Numbered from the stretch's first letter, positions 26,526-36,604 are shown. The stretch is DNA of 64,000 nucleotides from Campylobacter sp. US33a (GCF_004378855.1 NZ_RYYL01000006.1:1-64000); one strand, 5' to 3'. Program-made: numbers and translations. Notes: generated by a model from the letters alone, not told the origin.

Positions 26526-27290
26526 TTAATCTTTATAAAGCCCTTGAGCAAAACTAAGTGGATTAAGAGCGTCGGTTGGATAAGAGTTGCCAGTGTCATT
26601 TTTTTTAAAATTTTGATTATATTCATAGTCTTTATAATCACTTAAAGGGGTATTTTTGGATATTTTTAAAACTCCAATAAGCACTAAACAAAAAACAATT
26701 GATATAAAAGCAATCATAGACAAAAAAACAATTTCAGAATATGATAACCTATCTATGAATGTTACAAATTTTTCTTTTATTATATTTGTGGTATTCATTG
26801 TATCTACCATACTTAACAACAAAGACAAAGCTAAAACAATAGCAACTAATAATGCTGTAATTATCTTTGCATTTAAACTCAAACCTTTTTTTCTTACCAC
26901 ATTTTCCATAATTTCAACCTCTTGTTTTTGATTTTCTAATTTTCCCATATATATATTTATACTTCTTTTAACTCTAAATAAATCATACTTAATTACATTA
27001 GCAACAGCACTTAATCTAATTTCCTCATTATCGTGAGCTGCGAAATTTCTAGTATCATTTATTCTTTTTAAATCTTTTTTGTCAAATAAAGATAAGATTT
27101 CATCATCAGCACTTTCTTTGATTTTTTTAAAGCTTTCACTGATTTTAATTAGAGAAACAAAAATAAATCTTTGTGCATTTTCATCGTGTAATGTTTTTAA
27201 TACATTCTCATCTTTGATTTGCTGATAAATTAAATTAATCTCATTTGCAATTTTTTATAATCTTTTTATGTTCTCTAATCTTATTTCATT
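26526..27290 (-). pseudogene. HEPN-like protein with two membrane segments, start region broken
   Basis: On the minus strand the frame is open from 27254 to TTA 26526 but has no start codon before ATG 26948. The upstream part reads LIYQQIKDENVLKTLHDENA and then DTRNFAAHDNEEIRLS, where R-N-F-A-A-H matches the HEPN active site (R-x4-H). The part after 26948 has two membrane helices (ITALLVAIVLALSLLLSMV and IVFLSMIAFISIVFCLVLIG) and a soluble tail. A one-base shift near 27250-27256 would connect an ATG at about 27287. A membrane-anchored HEPN RNase would fit an abortive-infection role, but as written only a 140-aa membrane fragment can be made. Confidence 0.55.
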
Positions 27291-27416
27291 TGATATTTAA
27301 ATTCCTTTACATTTAATATTAAAATTATACAAAATTTACAATAAAAATCAAGTTTTTAGTGCTTTTAAATGCCTATTTTATAGTATTTTGCAAGGGTTTT
27401 TATATTTTACATTTTT

Positions 27417-27507
27417 GTCCTTTATAAAGTTTATTTTAAGTGCTTTTTAAGCATATTTTTTACACATAAAAGTCCTTTATATATCCCCCAAATGTCCTTT
27501 ATAAAGT
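27417..27507. repeat. Iterated GTCCTTTATA motif
   Basis: gtcctttataaagt occurs at 27417-27430 and 27494-27507, and gtcctttatatat at 27472-27484. The core ctttataaag is palindromic. The repeats lie in a 340-bp non-coding stretch (27300-27645) between the broken HEPN gene and the antitoxin gene. They could be repressor sites for the RelB-like antitoxin or leftover replication iterons. Nothing else is seen in this gap. Confidence 0.4.
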
Positions 27508-27645
27508 CTTTTTTATAAGCATTAAATATTGATAATTAGTATTTATTCTGTTTTATAATTTAATTTGTTAATTTTAACTTTAAAATTAATATTGGTAAGT
27601 TAAAAATGTGTTATAATGTATTACAAATAATACAAAGGTAAAATC

Positions 27646-27864
27646 ATGAGAACAATATCGTTAAGAATTAGTGATCAAGAAGATATTTTACTAAAAGAAT
27701 ATCTAGCAATTAATAATTTGCAATTATCAAAATTTATAAGAGATACTATTTTAGAAAAAATAGAAGATGGGTTAAATTTAGATGAAAATAAAATTTTAAT
27801 TTCACTCAAAGAAGCTAAAAAAGATAATATTTATAGCTTTGAAGAAGTATTTAAAAATGTATGA
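27646..27864 (+). CDS. RelB/DUF6290-type antitoxin
   Basis: A 72-aa protein starting RTISLRISDQEDILLKEYL, a ribbon-helix-helix DNA-binding unit, followed by a C-terminal segment that would wrap a RelE toxin. AAAGG lies eight bases before ATG 27646. It overlaps the toxin frame by eight bases. It probably represses its own promoter. The toxin gene is frameshifted, so the antitoxin now has no intact partner here. Confidence 0.8.
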   Translation: MRTISLRISDQEDILLKEYLAINNLQLSKFIRDTILEKIEDGLNLDENKILISLKEAKKDNIYSFEEVFKNV

Positions 27865-28131
27865 GATAAAATTCTCAAGTAGCGCCAAAAAATCAATTGA
27901 AAAACTTGATCAGCAAGTAGCAAGGATTATTAGAGCTGGATTATTAAAAATTTAATAGAATCAGATAATTCAAAAAAATTAGCAAAAGAACTTAAGGGTA
28001 ATTTAAAAGGTATTTATAGATTTAGAGTGGGTAATTATAGAATGCTTGCTGAAATTAATGATAATGAATTATTTATTTTTGTATTCGAAATAGGGCATCG
28101 AAGAGAAATATATAAGAAATTTAAAAAATAA
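27857..28131 (+). pseudogene. RelE/ParE-type toxin, frameshifted
   Basis: From ATG 27857 the frame reads MYEIKFSSSAKKSIEKLDQQ, then stops at TAA after LLKI. In the next frame the protein continues LIESDNSKKLAKELKGNL and GIYRFRVGNYRMLAEI, the RelE mRNA-interferase fold, to TAA 28129-28131. One additional A in the A5 run at 27946-27950 would restore a protein of about 91 aa. The arginine-rich core of RelE is present in the second part. The antitoxin immediately upstream is intact, as expected if the toxin was lost first. Confidence 0.8.
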
Positions 28132-28192
28132 ATTTCTCAACTACACATTAAGTCATTTATATCACTATAAAAATAAAAAAAAGGAAAACACT

Positions 28193-28385
28193 ATGGAAAA
28201 ATTATCCCAAGAAGAAATACAAAAAGCTATGAGAGAATGTGTAGTAAGTTCTTAACGAGGAACAAAAAATACTTGGTGTAAGAAAGGATCTAGACCATAT
28301 TTTGTTGCAACACCAAGATAATATTTTATTTCTGTTTTATTACTCCCAACTTATAGAGCGTGTTAAGCTAAAACCTAAAGATTAG
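28193..28385 (+). pseudogene. Small gene of unknown function, frameshifted
   Basis: ATG 28193 (AAGGAAAA upstream) opens MEKLSQEEIQKAMRECVVSS, then TAA at 28253. Shifting one base gives NEEQKILGVRKDLDHI and continues DNILFLFYYSQLIERVKLKP to TAG 28383-28385, a product of about 64 aa. No family recognised. It is another single-base break in this decayed stretch. Confidence 0.5.
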
Positions 28386-28495
28386 CTTTTACTTTCGTTA
28401 GTGTATTTATCGTTAAAATAATGAGCTACTAAAACCAATGTGCCAAAAATAAGAGTGATAGCACCAATTAAAATAGCTATATTATAACCACCCAT
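28382..28495 (-). CDS. Small single-pass membrane protein (37 aa)
   Basis: On the minus strand, AGAGAGA precedes ATG 28495. The product MGGYNIAILIGAITLIFGTL continues into a short charged tail, with one membrane helix and the N-terminus probably outside. It ends at TTA 28382-28384. Function unknown. It resembles in design the second small protein at 28747-28851, and both could be membrane-acting peptides or simple structural micropeptides. Confidence 0.5.
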   Translation of the reverse strand: MGGYNIAILIGAITLIFGTLVLVAHYFNDKYTNESKS

Positions 28496-28746
28496 TCTCT
28501 CTTATTTTCTTTTAAAAAAAGATCAATCTTTAAGAAAGATCGATGATAGTGCAACTATCGCCCATTTGCAAACCATAAAGACTATTTACAAATAATCCTA
28601 CGCCAATAGATTCTATGAATCTTAAGATTACTTTTGCAGGTATTTTTATAAATAATGCTTTTTAAATTTTTATTTATATTGTTATTTTGCAATAAAAAAT
28701 AAAAGCTAAAAGATATAAACATGCTTCTAATAATAAAATATCAAAA

Positions 28747-28851
28747 TCAATTATTTTTATCATTATTGGTTTTTTTATCTTTATCAAAGTCATAAAATGT
28801 CACAAATATGGCAACTGCTATTGCAAAGGCTAATACAATATATTGTCCCAT
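28747..28851 (-). CDS. Small single-pass membrane protein (34 aa)
   Basis: On the minus strand, ATG 28851 follows AAAGGGAAAACAAA. The product starts MGQYIVLAFAIAVAIFVTFY and ends in a Lys/Asn/Asp-rich tail. It has one membrane helix. Function unknown. It is very similar in layout to the 37-aa protein just to its left, so the two may be related peptides. Confidence 0.5.
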   Translation of the reverse strand: MGQYIVLAFAIAVAIFVTFYDFDKDKKTNNDKNN

Positions 28852-29070
28852 TTTGTTTTCCCTTTTTTTGTTATATAAATTATTAAATTAATATATTATC
28901 TAATCAACTTTAAAAATACAATATTATTTTTTAATTATAATATTTCAAAGATCTATCTTTTATCAACTTTGTATTATATCCATAGTTGTTTTGTTGATAT
29001 TTTTGATATTTATGAAATCTACAAATTTCTACTAAGAATAGTTTAAATAATATATTTGCAGAAAAAATTG

Positions 29071-29211
29071 TTTATAAGTTATAAAGTCTATTTTTGATAT
29101 ATTCTTTATATTATTAGCTTAGGATTTTTAATGGGTGTAAGCGAAAATACTTTTGAAATTATCTTAGAAAAATTAAAATAAGCAAAATTAAATAATAAAA
29201 CAAAAGGATAG
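29071..29211 (+). repeat. Direct repeat, left copy: promoter and first codons of the ISP gene
   Basis: This stretch matches 31747-31887 at an offset of 2676 bases with scattered substitutions. It includes the upstream region with its AT-rich promoter, the ribosome site, ATG 29131 and a copy of the first codons (GVSENTFEIILEKLK), then TAA at 29179. It is a truncated copy of the type ISP gene start. The two copies bracket the rlo genes. Confidence 0.88.
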
Positions 29212-29213
29212 AT

Positions 29214-29411
29214 ATGTTTAAAAACGAAGAATATATAAAGCAGAGAAAAGCATTATGGATAAAAAGTTTTGAGGCTTTTAAAGATGATGAAGAATTTCAC
29301 AAAGAACAGTTAGAGTTTGCCGAAGCAGGAATAAATGATGGATTTGAGGAAGATCAATTATATAAATTAAACCAAAATTGCAAAAATAAGACAAAACAAA
29401 CTTACTCATAA
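29214..29411 (+). CDS. Small acidic hypothetical protein (65 aa)
   Basis: ATG 29214 follows AAAAGGATAG, a fair ribosome site. The 65-aa product is highly charged and helical (KNEEYIKQRKALWIKSFEAF, then FAEAGINDGFEEDQLYK). It has no recognised family. It follows the truncated ISP copy, so it may be read from the duplicated promoter. It could be a small regulator or a leftover fragment. Confidence 0.5.
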   Translation: MFKNEEYIKQRKALWIKSFEAFKDDEEFHKEQLEFAEAGINDGFEEDQLYKLNQNCKNKTKQTYS

Positions 29412-29514
29412 ATATTTAAATTGTTTTAGCTAAAAAAACCAATTTTAGATATTATTGATTAATCTGTATATAATCACAATATAAAAAAAGAAGCAGAGTT
29501 TTTATAATATTATT

Positions 29515-30118
29515 TTAAATACCATTATATTGTTCTAGTAATTTTCTAAAATAATATAGATTACTTTGAGTTAGATTATTTAGTGAATTTTTATCAATCT
29601 CACACTGATCATTGCAAAAAACAGCGATATTGCAAAAATACTTTTCAGCATTTTCTATACATCCACCTTTATTTAATATTTGAGAATATAAATCGTTAGT
29701 AGATGATTTAAAATTCTTACTATCGCTATATCCTAATTTTTTATAAAAATTTGTTTTATTATTTTTACTATTATCTACAAAATGAAATCTAAGCCAATCT
29801 TCAAAATCATCAAGAGTAAGAAATAAATGTATATCTTTTGACTTTTTTATATGTTTTATAAGTTTTTCTAAAATTTTTAACTCACTAATATCGCTTTTTG
29901 CTCTATCTAGATCCATTACAATAATAAGCTTATCAATATAAGGTGCTTTTTCTATTTTATAAAGAATGTTTTTATATGAATTATTATTTTTTAAATTTTT
30001 TTACATCTATTTTAACATTATCATAATTTAGATATTTAAAAAGGGAATTAAAATAATCTTCTTCTGTTTTTACCTTCGCACCAAATCTGTATACTGGGCT
30101 TTGTTTTTTATTCATCAT
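29515..30118 (-). pseudogene. rloB: RloB-family protein, frameshifted
   Basis: On the minus strand ATG 30118 or 30115 opens MNKKQSPVYRFGAKVKTEED, then stops after DVKKFKK. In another frame the protein continues YIDKLIIVMDLDRAK, LFLTLDDFEDWLRFHF (the RloB pattern of an acidic strand followed by a [FE]-W-L-x-x-H-F box), to TTA 29515. The break lies in the A6/A7 runs (29987-30002 on the plus strand); removing one base restores about 200 aa. RloB has a Toprim-like fold and always follows RloA. It overlaps the rloA stop by about eight bases. It may be phase-switched rather than dead. Confidence 0.72.
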
Positions 30119-31250
30119 AAAGCCCTTTTAAATAATCAATATATGCTTTTTTCTTTTCGCTTCTAATGTCATAATCGTAGTAAGTTCTTATCTTACTCTC
30201 TAGGTGTTGATCTTTTTGAATTAAAAATATTTGTTGTGAATTTAAAAAACTAACATCAAATAATAAAACATTATGAGATGAAATAATTAATTGTCCATTA
30301 TGGTTTTCATCTGTATTAATAAGATTGTTAAATATAAGTATTAGCGCCAAAGTGCTTATTGAAGAATCTAATTCATCAATGAAAACAATTTTTCCTTCCT
30401 TGATAATTTGGGTTATTTTATCTGCAAAATATACTATTTTTTTAATACCTTCTGATTCTATTTGATAATTAAATTTCTTTCCATTGCGAACAAAAAAGAT
30501 TTCGTATATATTCTTTCCATCTTTTTCATACTTTTTAAACTCAAAATCTTTTATAGTTTTATCTAGCAATTGAAAAATTTCCAAAATACTTTCTTTGTGT
30601 TCTAAAAAATATTTCTTTTTATTTTCTTCAAATTCAAAATTATATTTTTTTGAATAATTACTATTCATATAAACTTCAATATTGTTTATAAGATTTACAA
30701 ATATTTCTTTTTGCTCTATTTCAAAATCTTTTAATAAGTAAAATATATTTTCACTAAGATTTCTTGAAAAAAATGACTCTAATAGCTTATTATCTTCTTT
30801 ACTGTAAATATTAAAAATAGCCTTATCATTCTCAAATTCATATATAATTTTATTATTTTTCAAAAAAGATTCTTTTAGGATATATTTTTTATCAAACTCT
30901 ATCGAATATGTAAAAATATCTTTATTGTTATTAGATAACTCAATACTTAATTTTATAGAATTTGAATTTTCATTAAAGGCATTGTCTGTTAAATGCTCTC
31001 TTAGGGTATGAGAAAAGCCATATTTAATTATATTTAGTAAAATTTTTACGCCTATAAAAAAGTTAGTTTTTCCGCTAGTATTCTTTCCAAAAAAAACTGC
31101 TGATTTCATAGGTTTCCCAGCTTGTGATAAATTAAAATTATACTCATATTTTGTATTTTTCAACTTACTTTTTGGCTTTGCTGTAAAATCAACAATTTGT
31201 GTTTCTATTCCAAAAGAATATAGACCAGATATTTCTATTTTTCTTAACAT
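30108..31250 (-). CDS. rloA: RloA-like AAA ATPase (abortive-infection type)
   Basis: A 380-aa ABC-type ATPase of the AAA_15/AAA_21 group. It has MLRKIEISGLYSFG at the start, Walker A FGKNTSGKTNF, an ABC-signature-like region, Walker B IVFIDELDSSIS, and a switch histidine in IISSHNVLLFD. In Campylobacter such genes (rlo, for restriction-linked ORFs) sit beside restriction systems, and with RloB-like partners they act as phage-defence modules resembling OLD/retron-linked ATPases. ATG 31250 is chosen: GGAAAA lies before it and the family begins here; the longer frame to 31439 is membrane-like junk. Confidence 0.82.
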   Translation of the reverse strand: MLRKIEISGLYSFGIETQIVDFTAKPKSKLKNTKYEYNFNLSQAGKPMKSAVFFGKNTSGKTNFFIGVKILLNIIKYGFSHTLREHLTDNAFNENSNSIKLSIELSNNNKDIFTYSIEFDKKYILKESFLKNNKIIYEFENDKAIFNIYSKEDNKLLESFFSRNLSENIFYLLKDFEIEQKEIFVNLINNIEVYMNSNYSKKYNFEFEENKKKYFLEHKESILEIFQLLDKTIKDFEFKKYEKDGKNIYEIFFVRNGKKFNYQIESEGIKKIVYFADKITQIIKEGKIVFIDELDSSISTLALILIFNNLINTDENHNGQLIISSHNVLLFDVSFLNSQQIFLIQKDQHLESKIRTYYDYDIRSEKKKAYIDYLKGLYDE

Positions 31251-31746
31251 AATATTTTCCTTTTGTGTTATTATAAAGCATTGATAGTTAATATAAACAT
31301 AAAATATGTTTATATTTAAATATATAGTTTTAAAGTCTGTTTTGATATTTTTTATAATATTCACTAAAGAATTAAAGCTATAAAAATGAATTAATAAAAA
31401 TACATTCTTAATCAAGGTAAAAAATAAACAACTTAGCAAATTTCAATATTACACTTCATAGGCATATAAAATATTCGTATAAAACTAAATCCACAAAAAT
31501 ATATTTGCTCTTAATGATTTAAATGAAACATTCAATAAATATATTTTGAAATATTGTTAAGAATAAAATAAGTTATTATGAAGCCCTTTGAAATTAATAT
31601 AATAATTATGGCTTCAAAGAAAACTAAAGCATAAAAACTGTATAAGAAGATATCTCTATAAAGAAAACACTACTGATCCCATAAGCTTTCTAGTGGGTAT
31701 AATATCCATTTATAATTACACAAAATAAAAATACAAAACTTTTATA
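31251..31746. other. Non-coding gap between rloA and the ISP gene
   Basis: About 500 bases of AT-rich sequence without a supported gene. It should hold the rloA promoter (reading left). I see no strong hairpin or repeat except the duplicated segment that begins at 31747. Confidence 0.5.
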
Positions 31747-31887
31747 TTTATAAGTTACAAAGTTAATTTTTGATATATTCTTTATATTATTAGCTTAGGA
31801 GTTTTAATGAGTGCAAACGAAACTACTTTTGAAATCATCTTAGAAAAATTAAAAAAAGCAAATTTAAACACTAGATCGAAGGGATCT
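31747..31887 (+). repeat. Direct repeat, right copy: promoter and first codons of the ISP gene
   Basis: This is the functional copy of the segment found at 29071-29211. It contains the sequence ttgatatattctttatatta that probably supplies the -10 region, the ribosome site TTAGGAG, and the first 27 codons of the restriction gene. Confidence 0.88.
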
Positions 31888-34800
31888 ATGTTTGAAAAAC
31901 TTTCAAAACATCTTTTAAAAGAAAAAGATACAGCAAATATTTATAAAAATATTTATCTTTGGGATGAATGGGATAAAAAAGATGGGCAAGATCGTGGTAT
32001 AGATCTAATCATTCAAACAAAAGACGATGATTATATTGCAGTTCAATGTAAATTTTATGAAAATTCAAAAGTAGATTTTAAAGATTTAAGTACTTATTTT
32101 AGCAAGTTGCAAAGTGGAATAGGGGAGATTAAATTTAGTAAAGGCATTATTATAAGTGCTAGCGATCTCACTCAAAACGCTAAAAAAGAGATGGAGCAAA
32201 TTTTAAAAAACACACCTATAGAATTGATCACTTTAGAAGATTTTTTAAGCTCAAACATAAGTTGGGATAAATTTGATCCAAATAATTCTTTAGAACTACC
32301 AATTACTGCAAAGAAAAAACCAAGAGAACATCAAATACAAGCCATAAATAACACAAAAGAATATTTTGCAAACAAAAATAACACAAGAGGCAAGCTTATC
32401 ATGGCTTGTGGTACTGGGAAAACTTTTACATCTTTAAAAATTATAGAAGAAATTACTCCTAAAAATTCCATTGTTTTATTTTTAGCTCCTAGTATAGCTT
32501 TAGTAGGGCAAACATTTAGAGAATATTGCAAAGAGAAAACTGATGATTTTGTTGCTTCTATTGTATGCTCAGATAGTAAATCAGGTAAAAGCATTGAAGA
32601 TGATATAGATATTTTAGAATTGCCCATTCCTGCTTCTACTGATACACAAAGCATTAAAAAAGCTTACGATATAGCTAAAAAAGACAACAAAAGATTTATC
32701 ATCTTTTCTACTTATCAAAGTGTTGAAAAAATCATGCAAGCTCAAAAACAAAACGATCTAGATGAGATTGATCTAATCATTTGTGATGAAGCTCACAGAA
32801 GTGTAGGAAATTTATATTCAGGTAAGGAAAAAGATAAACTAAATACTTTTACTCTATGCCATAGTGATGAAAACATCAAAGCAAAAAAAAGAATTTACAT
32901 GAGTGCTACTCCAAAGATTTACTCTAGTTCTCAAAAAAGCAAAGCTTTGGAAAGTGATAATGAAGTATTTTCTATGGATGATGAAGAAATTTTTGGAGAT
33001 GAAATTTATAGTATTAATTTTAGAGAAGCAGTTGAAAAAGGCTTACTCACCGATTATAAAGTTATTATTTTAGCTATCAAACAAGAAGGTATTGCAAACA
33101 TAGCAAATACAGCCATAGCAAAATTAAAAGATGAGAAAAATGTAGATGAAAAATATGTAGATATAGACTTTGTATCTAAAATCATAGGTACGCATAAAGG
33201 TTTAGCAAGAAATGATTTAGTTGCTCTTGATGAAAATAACCAAATAGATAATGACTTTTTAGAAGAAATGGATAGTAATATTTCAAGAAGAGTTATAAAT
33301 TTTTGCAAAAGCATAAGAGATTCTAAAAATATAACCAATTCTTTTAAAATTATTATGCAATGTTATGATGAAGCATTAAAAAAAGATTCTTTTAAAAATC
33401 TTGATATAAACATAGATCATGTTGATGGAACTATGAACTCCAATATAAGATTAAATAAACTAAATAATCTCAACTCCCCAAAAGAAAATACTTGTAATAT
33501 ACTAAGCAATGCAAGATGTTTAAGTGAAGGTGTGGATGTACCTGCTTTAGATAGTGTAGTATTTTTTGATGGAAGAAATTCTATGGTAGATATAATCCAA
33601 TCAGTGGGTAGAGTAATGAGAAAAGCTCCAAATAAAAAAACAGGTTATATCATACTGCCTTTAGCATTAAGTGAGAATGAGCTTTCAAATTTAGATGAGG
33701 CTATAAAAAATACCAATTTTTTAAATATATGGAATATCTTAAAAGCCCTAAGAAGTCACGATGATACCTTAGTAGATGAGGCTGTATTTAAAGAAAAGAT
33801 CAAAATAGCTGTGGCTGATTATGTGGCAGATGAAAGCTCAAATAATACAGATAAAAACTATGAGCCAAGCTTGTTTGATAGCTTTACCTTAAGTGAGCTT
33901 GCAAACACGATGTATAATGCCATACCAACTAAACTTGGTGATAAAGGTTATTGGCAAAGCTTTAGTGCAAAAACAGCTAAAATAGTAGAAAAATTAAATA
34001 TAAGATTAAATGCTATCTTTAAAGATCATCCTGAAATTTTAGAAGAATTTTTAACTTCCTTAAAAGAAAATATTCATCCAAATATCAAAGAAGATGAAGC
34101 CATAGATATGATATGCTCTCACATTATAACTAAACCTATATTTGATGTTTTGTTTGATAAGAATATGGATGATAATCCTATAGGAAAAGCTCTTGATAAA
34201 GTAAATCAAAAGTTAAATACCTTTGGTTTAGATGATGAAGAAACAAGATCTTTAAAAGCTTTATATAAAAACGTAGAAGAAAATGTAAAATTAGCAAAAA
34301 GTCAAAAAAGCAAACAAGAACTCATTAAAAACTTATACGATACCTTCTTTAGATCAGCTTTTAAAAAACAAGCTGAAAAATTAGGCATAGTTTATACTCC
34401 TATACAAGTGGTTGATTTTATACTTCATTCTGTTAATGAGCTTTTAAAAAGACATTTTAATACAGATTTTAACGATGAAAATGTAAAAATCTTTGATCCA
34501 TTCACTGGTACAGGAAGTTTTATCACAAGATTATTAAGTAAAGAAAATGATTTAATTAGTGATGAAAATTTCAAAAACAAATACGAAAAAGCAATTTTTG
34601 CTCAAGATATTATTTTGCTTGCTTATTATATAGCGCTTATTAATATCACTCAAACGGGCAATGAAAGAATAAATACTTTAGATAAATTTAAAAATATAGC
34701 CTTAGCTGATAGTCTTGATTATCTAGATAAAAAAATACAAGATAATGGTTTATTTGCTTTAGAATTTAAAGATTTAGAAGAAAATAAAAAGATCAAAGAC

Positions 34801-36576
34801 TTAATAGTCAATGAAAAAATCAAAGTTATTATAGGCAATCCTCCTTATTCAGCTGGAGCAAGTAGTGCAAATGATAATAATGCAAACATTTCTCACCCAA
34901 ATTTAGAAAAACGCATCAAAAACACTTATGGTAAAGAATCAAGTGCAAACTTAGCTAAAAATACTAGAGATACACTAATCCAAGCTTTGCGTATGGCAAG
35001 CGATAAAATAGAAGATAATGGCATTATAAGCTTTGTAGTAAATGGAGGCTTTATAGATGCAACAAGTGCTGATGGCTTTAGAAAATGCGTAGCTAAAGAA
35101 TTTAGTGATATTTATATTTTAAATTTAAGAGGAAATCAAAGAACTTCAGGTGAAACTTCAAGAAAAGAAGGTGGAAAAATATTTGATAGTGGCTCAAGAG
35201 CAAGTGTAGCTATAGTATTTTTTATAAAAGATACAAATGCTAAAACAAATAAAATTCACTATTATGATATAGGAGATTATCTAGATAGACAAACTAAGCT
35301 TGATAAATTAGAAAATTTTAAAAGTGTATTAAATGTGCCTTTTATAAATATAATCCCAAATGAAAAAGGCGATTGGATCAATCAAAGAGGAGGGGACTTT
35401 GATAATTTAATGCCTTTAAAAAGCGATAAAAATGAATATGGAATTTTTGCTATAAATGCCACAGGTATAGCAACAAATCGTGATAGCTGGGCTTATAATT
35501 TTTCCAAAGAAAAGCTTGCAAATTCTATGCAAAAATGCATAGCTACTTATAATGAAGACTTAGCTAAATTTGATCATCAAGCATTTTTAGAAAAAAATAA
35601 AAATGTTAAAAAATCAGAACTTTATAAAGAGTTAAGAGATGAAGATATAACCATAGATGAAACTAAAATTTCTTGGACTGCTGGTCTGAAACAAAATTTT
35701 ATAAATAATGAAAAAATTAAAGAATTTAATCAAGAAAATATAAGAATTAGTTTTTATCGTCCCTTTACTAAAGAATATCTTTACTGGGATAAAACTTGGA
35801 ATGAAAGACAATCTCAATTTTCAAAGTTATTTTCTAAAAATACAGATGAGAATTTGTTGATAAATATCTCACTAAAAAGTTATAATTTTTCAGCTTTAAT
35901 TTGCAATTTATTAAGTAGCTTAGATTATATAACACACACTCAAGCTTTTCCGCTTTATTTTTACCAAGAAAATGGAAGTAAAGAATACGCTATAAGTGAT
36001 TTTGCTTTAGATGAATTTAAAAAACAATTAAAAGATGAAACTATAAACAAAGAAGATATATTTTATTATATCTATGCGATATTTCATCATAAAAGTTATT
36101 TGGAAAAATATAAATTTGAACTTTCAAAAGAAGCTCCAAGAATACCTATAAGTAAAGATTTTAAAAACTTAAGCATTTTGGGTAAAAAACTAGCCATTTT
36201 ACATTTAAACTATGAAAATAATGAAATGTTTAAAGAAGTAGAATTTAAAGATGGAGTTTTGGCTGATACAGACAATGATGAGTTTTATAAAGTCACCAAG
36301 ATGAAAAAACTAGGAAATGATATTTTTTATAATCACAATATCACTATAAAAAATATACCAAATATTGCTTATGAATATAAAATCAATGGCAAAAGTGCGA
36401 TTGATTGGATTATCGATAGATACCAAATAAGCATAGATAAAAAAAGTTTAATAGAAAATAATCCAAATGATTATCAAGGTGGTAAATATATCTATGAACT
36501 TCTTTTAAAAATCATTGATTTATCTATAAAAAGCGTTGATTTGATAGATGAGATTAGTAAAATGGAGTGGGAGTGA
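31807..36576 (+). CDS. Type ISP restriction-modification enzyme (LlaGI/LlaBIII-like)
   Basis: A single 1589-aa polypeptide with all restriction and modification activities, the size of LlaGI-type enzymes. The N-terminal Mrr-like nuclease (residues 20-115) has GIDLI and AVQCK. The SF2 translocase follows: Walker A CGTGKT at 201-206, DEAH at 327-330, MSATP, and QSVGRVMRKAP. The gamma-class adenine methyltransferase has DPFTGTGS at 897 and NPPY at 1011-1014. The C-terminal 450 residues are the target recognition domain. Such enzymes bind an asymmetric site, translocate, and cut after head-to-head collision. The gene is intact and overlaps the reading frame of the next gene. Confidence 0.92.
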   Translation: MSANETTFEIILEKLKKANLNTRSKGSMFEKLSKHLLKEKDTANIYKNIYLWDEWDKKDGQDRGIDLIIQTKDDDYIAVQCKFYENSKVDFKDLSTYFSKLQSGIGEIKFSKGIIISASDLTQNAKKEMEQILKNTPIELITLEDFLSSNISWDKFDPNNSLELPITAKKKPREHQIQAINNTKEYFANKNNTRGKLIMACGTGKTFTSLKIIEEITPKNSIVLFLAPSIALVGQTFREYCKEKTDDFVASIVCSDSKSGKSIEDDIDILELPIPASTDTQSIKKAYDIAKKDNKRFIIFSTYQSVEKIMQAQKQNDLDEIDLIICDEAHRSVGNLYSGKEKDKLNTFTLCHSDENIKAKKRIYMSATPKIYSSSQKSKALESDNEVFSMDDEEIFGDEIYSINFREAVEKGLLTDYKVIILAIKQEGIANIANTAIAKLKDEKNVDEKYVDIDFVSKIIGTHKGLARNDLVALDENNQIDNDFLEEMDSNISRRVINFCKSIRDSKNITNSFKIIMQCYDEALKKDSFKNLDINIDHVDGTMNSNIRLNKLNNLNSPKENTCNILSNARCLSEGVDVPALDSVVFFDGRNSMVDIIQSVGRVMRKAPNKKTGYIILPLALSENELSNLDEAIKNTNFLNIWNILKALRSHDDTLVDEAVFKEKIKIAVADYVADESSNNTDKNYEPSLFDSFTLSELANTMYNAIPTKLGDKGYWQSFSAKTAKIVEKLNIRLNAIFKDHPEILEEFLTSLKENIHPNIKEDEAIDMICSHIITKPIFDVLFDKNMDDNPIGKALDKVNQKLNTFGLDDEETRSLKALYKNVEENVKLAKSQKSKQELIKNLYDTFFRSAFKKQAEKLGIVYTPIQVVDFILHSVNELLKRHFNTDFNDENVKIFDPFTGTGSFITRLLSKENDLISDENFKNKYEKAIFAQDIILLAYYIALINITQTGNERINTLDKFKNIALADSLDYLDKKIQDNGLFALEFKDLEENKKIKDLIVNEKIKVIIGNPPYSAGASSANDNNANISHPNLEKRIKNTYGKESSANLAKNTRDTLIQALRMASDKIEDNGIISFVVNGGFIDATSADGFRKCVAKEFSDIYILNLRGNQRTSGETSRKEGGKIFDSGSRASVAIVFFIKDTNAKTNKIHYYDIGDYLDRQTKLDKLENFKSVLNVPFINIIPNEKGDWINQRGGDFDNLMPLKSDKNEYGIFAINATGIATNRDSWAYNFSKEKLANSMQKCIATYNEDLAKFDHQAFLEKNKNVKKSELYKELRDEDITIDETKISWTAGLKQNFINNEKIKEFNQENIRISFYRPFTKEYLYWDKTWNERQSQFSKLFSKNTDENLLINISLKSYNFSALICNLLSSLDYITHTQAFPLYFYQENGSKEYAISDFALDEFKKQLKDETINKEDIFYYIYAIFHHKSYLEKYKFELSKEAPRIPISKDFKNLSILGKKLAILHLNYENNEMFKEVEFKDGVLADTDNDEFYKVTKMKKLGNDIFYNHNITIKNIPNIAYEYKINGKSAIDWIIDRYQISIDKKSLIENNPNDYQGGKYIYELLLKIIDLSIKSVDLIDEISKMEWE

Positions 36577-36604
36577 AAATGCAAATAAATACAGGTTCTT
36601 CATT

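Noticed and set aside
31251-31439. N-terminal extension of the RloA-like protein to 31439
   Set aside because: The extra 63 residues are Phe/Ile/Tyr-rich noise; ATG 31250 has a ribosome site and the family's normal start.
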